Shown here: positions 58,723-64,000 of the stretch, piece by piece
How the letters are laid out: the number at the start of each line of letters is the position of its first letter
Numbering within the stretch: position 1 is the first letter of the stretch
Assembly: GCA_015689685.1 (NCBI GenBank)
Contig: WVSL01000001.1
Location: 124,001-188,000 of the forward strand
DNA: 64,000 nucleotides
Reading direction: 5' to 3'
Source of the DNA: Rhodobacterales bacterium HKCCE2091
GTDB lineage: Bacteria; Pseudomonadota; Alphaproteobacteria; Rhodobacterales; Rhodobacteraceae
Notes under the pieces: generated by a model
Seen by the model: the letters and a program-made list of their open reading frames with translations, nothing else
Databases searched by the model: none
What the model was told of the DNA's origin: nothing
Translations under genes and position numbers: made by a program

Positions 58723-58934
58723 GGGGGCCGCGCATCGTCGGGCCGCGGTGCGGCGTTCCGAAGGATGGGCTGCGGCGGTTTATCTCCCGAGGTCAGGCGA
58801 ACCGGTCAGCTGTCTCCAGATCCAACCAGATCGCCGTGCCGGGGGGCGGCCCGGCGATGCGCGGCGGCCTTCGGCCTTGTTCCGCGCGGGCAAGCTGGCA
58901 AGGGCGGTGAACGCCCCTGATCAGCGGAACGGCG
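58723..58934. other. Gap between modC and hutU, nothing recognised
   Basis: A G+C-rich 212-base spacer between convergent genes. A short stem GGGCG-GTGAA-CGCCC (58902-58916) lies 19 bases past the hutU stop and may help end the hut transcript. I see no coding sequence. Confidence 0.4.
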
Positions 58935-60596
58935 TCACAGACTCGGCAGCTTCAGCCCATGCTCCCGCGCGCAGTCGATGGCCTCCTCGTAGCCCGCGTC
59001 GGCATGCCGCCAGACCCCGCTGGCGGGGTCGTTCCACAGCACCCGTTCAAGCCGCTTCGCCGCGGCCTCGGTGCCGTCCGCGACGATGACCATTCCCGCG
59101 TGCTGGCTGAAGCCCATGCCGACGCCGCCGCCGTGATGCAGGGACACCCATGTCGCCCCGCTCGCGGTGTTCACCAGCGCGTTCAGCAGGGGCCAGTCGG
59201 ACACCGCGTCGGACCCGTCGCGCATCGCCTCGGTCTCGCGGTTGGGGCTGGCGACGGAACCGGAATCCAGGTGATCCCGCCCGATCACCACGGGGGCCTT
59301 CAACTCTCCACTCGCGACCATCTCGTTGAACTTCAGCCCCGCCCGGTGCCGGTCGCCGAGACCGATCCAGCAGATCCGCGCGGGCAGGCCCTGGAACGCG
59401 ATCCGTTCCCGCGCCATGTCGAGCCAGCGGTGCAGGTGGGTGTTCTCGGGGAACAGCTCCTTCATCGCCTGGTCGGTCTTGTAGATATCCTCCGGATCGC
59501 CCGACAGCGCGCACCAGCGGAACGGCCCGACACCCCGGCAGAACAGCGGGCGGATGTAGGCGGGAACGAAACCGGGGAAGGCGAAAGCATTCTCCAGCCC
59601 CTCGTCCTTCGCGACCTGCCGGATGTTGTTGCCGTAATCCAGCACGGGCACGCCGTCATTCCAGAAATCGACCATCGCGGCGACGTGCTGCCTCATCGAC
59701 GCCCGCGCGGCCTTCTCCACCGCCTTCGGGTCGCTCTCCTGCTTGTCGCGCCATTCCGCCACGGTCCAGCCGAGCGGCAGGTAGCCGTGGACGGGATCGT
59801 GGGCGGAGGTCTGGTCGGTCACGATGTCGGGGCGGATGCCGCGGCGGTGGATCTCCGGGAAGATCTCGGCGGCGTTGCCGAGAAGGCCCACGGACTTCGC
59901 CTCGCCCCTCGCGGACCAGTCGGCGATCATCTCCATCGCCTCGTCCAGCGTGCGCGCCTTCTCGTCGAGGTATTTCGTGCGGATGCGGAAATCGATCCGG
60001 GTCTCGTCGCATTCGACGGCAAGGCAGGACGCGCCTGCGAACACCGCGGCAAGCGGCTGGGCGCCGCCCATGCCGCCGAGCCCGCCGGTGAGGATCCACT
60101 TGCCGGTCAGGTCGCCGCCGTAGTGCTGGCGCCCGGCCTCGGCGAAGGTCTCGTAGGTGCCTTGAACGATGCCCTGCGTGCCGATGTAGATCCACGACCC
60201 CGCGGTCATCTGGCCGTACATCATCAGGCCCTTGCGATCGAGCTCGTTGAAATGGTCCCAGTTCGCCCAGTGCGGCACGAGGTTCGAGTTCGCGATCAGC
60301 ACCCGCGGCGCGTCCTCGTGGGTGCGGACGACGGCGACGGGCTTGCCGGACTGCACCACCAGCGTCTCGTCGGCCTCCAGCCCCTTCAGGCTGTCCACGA
60401 TCCGGTCGAAGTCGGTCCAGCTTCGCGCCGCCCGGCCGATGCCGCCGTAGACGACCAGCTCGTGCGGGTTCTCGGCCACGTCCGGATGCAGGTTGTTCAT
60501 CAGCATCCGCATCGGTGCCTCGGTCAGCCAGCTTTTCGCGGTGATCTCGGGGCCGGTGGGCGGGTAGATGTCACGGGCGTTCTTGCGGTCGTTCAT
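58935..60596 (-). CDS. hutU: Urocanate hydratase
   Basis: A 553-residue enzyme of the usual urocanase length. The active-site cysteine lies in [20 protein letters not shown], and the conserved NAD-region segments [20 protein letters not shown] and [20 protein letters not shown] are intact. It converts urocanate to imidazolonepropionate with bound NAD. ATG at 60596 is chosen, with GGAGGAAACG directly upstream; the frame continues five codons. It is the last gene of the hut operon, 11 bases after hutG. Confidence 0.97.
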   Translation of the reverse strand: MNDRKNARDIYPPTGPEITAKSWLTEAPMRMLMNNLHPDVAENPHELVVYGGIGRAARSWTDFDRIVDSLKGLEADETLVVQSGKPVAVVRTHEDAPRVLIANSNLVPHWANWDHFNELDRKGLMMYGQMTAGSWIYIGTQGIVQGTYETFAEAGRQHYGGDLTGKWILTGGLGGMGGAQPLAAVFAGASCLAVECDETRIDFRIRTKYLDEKARTLDEAMEMIADWSARGEAKSVGLLGNAAEIFPEIHRRGIRPDIVTDQTSAHDPVHGYLPLGWTVAEWRDKQESDPKAVEKAARASMRQHVAAMVDFWNDGVPVLDYGNNIRQVAKDEGLENAFAFPGFVPAYIRPLFCRGVGPFRWCALSGDPEDIYKTDQAMKELFPENTHLHRWLDMARERIAFQGLPARICWIGLGDRHRAGLKFNEMVASGELKAPVVIGRDHLDSGSVASPNRETEAMRDGSDAVSDWPLLNALVNTASGATWVSLHHGGGVGMGFSQHAGMVIVADGTEAAAKRLERVLWNDPASGVWRHADAGYEEAIDCAREHGLKLPSL

Positions 60597-60607
60597 CGTT
60601 TCCTCCG

Positions 60608-61411
60608 TCAATCTGCCAGCGCTCCGGACCGGGCCAGCGCATCGAGCCGGCCCAGCATCTCGGCCAGCGTTTCACGCAGCGCGGTCGCGGCGTCTTCGGC
60701 GTAATCCCAAGGCGGGGTCTCGTTCATGTAGCCCCGCTGCGCGATCTCCAGCTGAATCGCGTGAACGCCGGTTTCCGGCCGTCCGTAATGGCGCGTAGTC
60801 CAGCCACCCTTGAACCGCCCGTTCGCCACCCAGTCGCCGGGATGGCGCGCGGCGGCGGTGCCCGCCAGTGCGGCCTCGACCCGCGCATCGCAGGTCCGGC
60901 CCTCGTCCGTGCCGATGTTCAGGAGCGGCAGGCGTCCCTCGAACAGGAACGGGATGGTCGAGCGGATCGAGTGGCAATCGAACAGGATCGCGATGCCGTG
61001 GGCGGCGCGGGTGCGCTCGATCTCCTCCCGCAGGGCGGCGTGGTAGGGGGCATGGAACGCCTGCGTCCGAAGCCCGATCTCGGCCGCGTCGGGATCCTCC
61101 CCGTCCTTCCAGATCGGGTTGCCGTCGAAATCCGTGACCGGGCACAGCCCGGTGGTGTTCTGGCCGGGGTAGAGCGACACCCCCGCCGGGTCGCGGTTGC
61201 AGTCGATGACGTAGCGATGGGTCGTGGCGCGCACGACGCTGGCGGAGGCCAGTAGCCCGTCGAACAGCCGCGCGATATGCCAGTCGGTATCGGAAAGCCC
61301 GGCCCCGGTCTCGTTCAGGCGCGCGCGGATCTCCGCCGGCACATCGGTCGCGCCGTGGGGCTGGCCGAGGATGACGGGGCCGGTCCCCCGGATGACGACG
61401 GTATCGCTCAT
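60608..61411 (-). CDS. hutG: N-formylglutamate deformylase
   Basis: A 267-residue zinc enzyme: [40 protein letters not shown] and [20 protein letters not shown] are typical FGase motifs. It releases formate and glutamate from N-formylglutamate, so this organism uses the five-step (HutF-HutG) route rather than the formamide-releasing HutG arginase-type step. hutF is not in the window. It overlaps hutH by 4 bases. Confidence 0.92.
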   Translation of the reverse strand: MSDTVVIRGTGPVILGQPHGATDVPAEIRARLNETGAGLSDTDWHIARLFDGLLASASVVRATTHRYVIDCNRDPAGVSLYPGQNTTGLCPVTDFDGNPIWKDGEDPDAAEIGLRTQAFHAPYHAALREEIERTRAAHGIAILFDCHSIRSTIPFLFEGRLPLLNIGTDEGRTCDARVEAALAGTAAARHPGDWVANGRFKGGWTTRHYGRPETGVHAIQLEIAQRGYMNETPPWDYAEDAATALRETLAEMLGRLDALARSGALAD

Positions 61412-62940
61412 GACGTGACCTCCGGAAACTCCATGCCGGTCGCGGCCACCAGCGCGCCCGAGGCGATCAACCCGGCGGCGGCGTTCATGTCGGGCGCCAT
61501 GTAGCGGTCTTCCGCCAGCGCCGGGACCGCCTCGCGCAACCGTGCGACGGCGGACTGCAACGGCCCGCTCGTGGCCAGCGGTTCGCGGAAACCAATGCCC
61601 TGCGCGGCGCACATCGCCTCGACGCCGAGGATATGGGTCAGGTTCGCCACCATCGGCAGAAGCCGCCGCGCGCCGTGGGCGGCCATGCTGACGTGATCCT
61701 CCTGGTTCGCGCTGGTCGGCGTGGAGTCGGTCACGCACGGCGTCGCCAGATGCTTGTTCTCACTCATCAGCGCGGCGGTCGTGACCTCGGCGATCATCAG
61801 CCCGGAATTGAGGCCCGGGTTCGGTGTCAGGAACGGCGGCAGGTCGAAGCTGAGCGTCGGGTCCACCATCAGCGCCACGCGCCGCTGCGCGATCGCTCCG
61901 ATCTCGGCCACGGCGAGCGCGATCATGTCGGCGGCGAAGCCCACGGGCTCGGCATGGAAGTTGCCGCCCGAGACGATCCGGCCTTCCCCGGTCAGCACCA
62001 GCGGGTTGTCGGTCGCCGCGTTGGCCTCGATCTCCAGCGTCCGCGCGGCCTGCCGCATTATGTCCATCGCCGCGCCGGTCACCTGCGGCTGGCAGCGGAT
62101 GCAGTAGGGATCCTGCACCCGGGTATCGCCATGGCGGTGGCTTTCGCGGATTTCCGACCCGTCGAGCAGGTCGCGCAGTACGCCCGCCGCCTCGATCTGG
62201 CCCGCATGCCCGCGCAGCGCGTGGATCTCCGGCAGAAGCGGCGCGGTGGACCCCATGATCGCGTCGGTGGACATGGCCGAGACCAGCAGCGCCGATTGCG
62301 CCGCGTTCCAAGCCCCGAACAGCCCCGCCAACGCATAGGCGGTCGAGAATTGCGTTCCGTTGATGAAGGCGAGCCCTTCCTTCGGCCCGAGCACCACCGG
62401 TTCGAGCCCCACGCGCTCCAGTGCCTCCGCCCCCGTCAGTTCCACGCCGTCGAACGTCGCTGTCCCCTCGCCGATCAGCACCGCCGTCATGTGCGCGAGC
62501 GGCGCGAGATCGCCCGACGCGCCGACCGATCCCTGGCCCGGCACCACCGGGATCACGCCGCGGTCCAGCATCGCCTGCAACAGTTCCACCGCCCGCCAGC
62601 GGACCCCCGACGCGCCGCGCCCGAAGCTGATCAGCTTCAGCGCCATCATCAGCCGGGTGATCTCCGGCGGCATCGGCGCGCCGACCCCGCAGCAATGGCT
62701 GAGGATCAGGTTGCGTTGCAGGGTCTCGGTGTCCTCCGCCGCGATCTTGAGGCTGGCGAGTTTCCCGAAGCCGGTGTTGACGCCATAGACCGGTTCGCTG
62801 CCTTTCGCGGCGGCAGCGACGGCCTCGGCGGCGGCGTCGATGGCGGTGCAGCAGGCGGGGTCGAGCGCGACGGCAGCGCCCCGGTAGATCGCTTCGAGCT
62901 CGGCCAGCGTGACCGCGCCGGGATGCAGGGTAATGCTCAT
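61408..62940 (-). CDS. hutH: Histidine ammonia-lyase
   Basis: A 510-residue enzyme of normal length. The self-made MIO cofactor comes from Ala-Ser-Gly in [15 protein letters not shown]. Other marks are [20 protein letters not shown] and [20 protein letters not shown]. It removes ammonia from histidine to form urocanate. Its start overlaps the hutI stop and its stop overlaps hutG (ATGA both times), so the operon is read as hutI-hutH-hutG-hutU. Confidence 0.97.
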   Translation of the reverse strand: MSITLHPGAVTLAELEAIYRGAAVALDPACCTAIDAAAEAVAAAAKGSEPVYGVNTGFGKLASLKIAAEDTETLQRNLILSHCCGVGAPMPPEITRLMMALKLISFGRGASGVRWRAVELLQAMLDRGVIPVVPGQGSVGASGDLAPLAHMTAVLIGEGTATFDGVELTGAEALERVGLEPVVLGPKEGLAFINGTQFSTAYALAGLFGAWNAAQSALLVSAMSTDAIMGSTAPLLPEIHALRGHAGQIEAAGVLRDLLDGSEIRESHRHGDTRVQDPYCIRCQPQVTGAAMDIMRQAARTLEIEANAATDNPLVLTGEGRIVSGGNFHAEPVGFAADMIALAVAEIGAIAQRRVALMVDPTLSFDLPPFLTPNPGLNSGLMIAEVTTAALMSENKHLATPCVTDSTPTSANQEDHVSMAAHGARRLLPMVANLTHILGVEAMCAAQGIGFREPLATSGPLQSAVARLREAVPALAEDRYMAPDMNAAAGLIASGALVAATGMEFPEVTS

Positions 62941-64000
62941 GCCTCACCTCCGAAAATGCGCGCGTGAAGCGGATTGAAGCCAATGCGGTAGGTCAGCTCC
63001 GCCGGAAGCGCCACGTCCCAGACCGCGAGGTCGGCGCGCATCCCCGGCGCGATCACGCCCCGGTCGGTCAGCCCGAGCGCGCGTGCCGCGTTGCGGGTGA
63101 CGCCCGCCAGCGCCTCCTCCGGTGTCAGGCGGAACAGCGTCGCGCCCATGTTCATGGTCAGCAGGATCGAGGTCAGCGGCGAGGACCCAGGGTTGCAATC
63201 CGTCGCCAGCGCGATCGGCACACCTGCGTCGCGGAGTGCCTGCACCGGCGGAAGCTGCGTTTCCCGCAGGGTATAGAACGCGCCGGGCAAAAGGACCGCG
63301 ACGGTGCCGGATGCCGCCATCGCCGCGATCCCGTCCGGGCCGAGGTATTCCAGGTGATCGGCCGAAATCGCCCCGTGCTCTGCCGCCAGCTTCGCCCCGC
63401 CGAGATCGGACAACTGCTCCGCATGCAGCTTCACCGGCAGCCCCAGTTCCGCCGCCGCGTCGAAGACCCGCGCGATCTGCGCGGGCGAGAACGCGATGCC
63501 TTCGCAGAACCCGTCCACCGCGTCGACCAGCCCTTCGGCATGGGCGGCGCGCAGGGCCGGGATGCAGACCTCGTCGAGATAGGCGTCGGCGCGGCCCCCG
63601 TACTCGGCCGGAACCGCGTGTGCGCCGAGAAACGTCGTCTTCACCGTCACCGGCCGCGCTTCCGCGATCCTGTGGGCGACACGGAGCATCCGCAGCTCGG
63701 TGTCCATGTCGAGGCCATAGCCGGATTTCACTTCCAGCGTGGTCACGCCCTCGGCGATCAGCGCGTCGGCCCGGCGCAACGCGTCGGCAAGCAGCGTGTC
63801 CTCCGACGCCGCCCGCGTCGCCGTTACCGTCGAGACGATCCCGCCCCCAACGCGCGCGATTTCCTCGTAGCTCGCGCCTTCCAGCCGCATCTCGAATTCC
63901 CGCGCGCGGTTGCCGCCGAACACGACGTGCGTGTGGCAGTCGATCAGGCCCGGCGTCACCAGCCGCCCGCCCTGCGGCGCCCGCCTCCAGCCCACGTAGT
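62937..64000 (-). CDS. hutI: Imidazolonepropionase, N-terminus beyond the window
   Basis: The C-terminal 353 codons of HutI; about 50 residues at the N-terminus lie past base 64000. The amidohydrolase metal site is seen at [20 protein letters not shown], followed by [40 protein letters not shown] and [20 protein letters not shown]. It opens the imidazolone ring to N-formimino-glutamate. It is upstream of hutH in the operon; the promoter and any HutC regulator are outside the window. Confidence 0.96.
   Translation of the reverse strand, partial: YVGWRRAPQGGRLVTPGLIDCHTHVVFGGNRAREFEMRLEGASYEEIARVGGGIVSTVTATRAASEDTLLADALRRADALIAEGVTTLEVKSGYGLDMDTELRMLRVAHRIAEARPVTVKTTFLGAHAVPAEYGGRADAYLDEVCIPALRAAHAEGLVDAVDGFCEGIAFSPAQIARVFDAAAELGLPVKLHAEQLSDLGGAKLAAEHGAISADHLEYLGPDGIAAMAASGTVAVLLPGAFYTLRETQLPPVQALRDAGVPIALATDCNPGSSPLTSILLTMNMGATLFRLTPEEALAGVTRNAARALGLTDRGVIAPGMRADLAVWDVALPAELTYRIGFNPLHARIFGGEA

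Noticed and set aside
60597-61400. Missing hutC or hutF in the hut operon as an anomaly
   Set aside because: The operon continues past the window edge upstream, so their absence here means nothing.
1-64000. Insertion sequences, prophage, integrases or integrated plasmid genes
   Set aside because: No transposase, integrase, phage structural gene or flanking target duplication was recognised on either strand.

Overview
The window is a piece of a very high-G+C chromosome from an alphaproteobacterium, most likely of the order Rhodobacterales. The evidence is the dnaX-ybaB-recR block, a TrcR-type cell-cycle regulator (DUF1013), a 68-residue ribosomal protein S21, a 46-residue aa3-type cytochrome oxidase subunit IV, a COQ9-family protein, a plant/alphaproteobacterial-type glutamate-cysteine ligase, and the uvrC-pgsA-moaD-moaE order. 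No rRNA, tRNA, CRISPR array, prophage or insertion sequence was recognised. Nearly all of the window is core chromosome, packed into short operons whose genes often overlap by 4 bases (ATGA, GTGA or TTGA).

Layout. 1-3.9 kb: end of dnaX, a secreted protein, ybaB, recR, a convergent RNase T2 gene, trcR and a small secreted protein. 4-6.9 kb: an SDR-like protein with a replaced catalytic lysine, an RsmC-like methyltransferase, clpS and a HAD hydrolase. 6.9-11.1 kb: a regulator-rich stretch (LysR/cupin, HxlR/CysK-like, ArsR/SRPBCC/YCII), with clear dyad operators beside the HxlR and ArsR genes. 11.1-17.1 kb: a CDP-alcohol phosphatidyltransferase, a PAS chemoreceptor, a repeat-bearing gap, a sterol-desaturase-like membrane enzyme and the Tat-exported phosphatase PhoX behind a near-perfect Pho box. 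17-27 kb: quinone oxidoreductase, COQ9, rpsU, a TetR/DHFR-like pair, a lipoprotein with the oxidase subunit IV gene, a beta-lactamase-fold hydrolase, an acyl-CoA dehydrogenase, Sua5, YqgE and a DsbD-like periplasmic domain. 27-34.7 kb: an RND pump with its adaptor, then UDG, a secreted protein, LysE and MoaB.

34.8-46.4 kb: an unknown membrane protein; a pyrB cluster with two unknown genes, a dihydroorotase-like pseudoenzyme and plsY; gshA; and a translationally chained rsmE operon lying back to back with ubiA only 12 bp away. 46.5-53.1 kb: an OmpA-family envelope protein that probably starts at CTG, a small coiled-coil membrane protein, an HNH nuclease with a PUA/EVE-like N-terminal half (the best accessory candidate), moaE, moaD, pgsA and uvrC. 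53.1-53.4 kb is an A+T-richer gap with 11-bp phased direct repeats. 53.4-58.7 kb: SDR, Na/Ca exchanger, zinc-ribbon protein, S49 peptidase and the molybdate transporter modABC. 58.9-64 kb: the histidine-utilisation operon hutI-H-G-U, with hutI cut by the window edge.

Molybdenum is a recurrent theme: moaB, moaD, moaE and modABC make a cofactor-synthesis and uptake set. I did not find an obvious large novel multigene system. The most interesting items are the HNH/PUA-like nuclease, the pseudo-dihydroorotase cluster, the cluster-less UDG, the SDR with a lost catalytic lysine, and several unusually clean operator sites.
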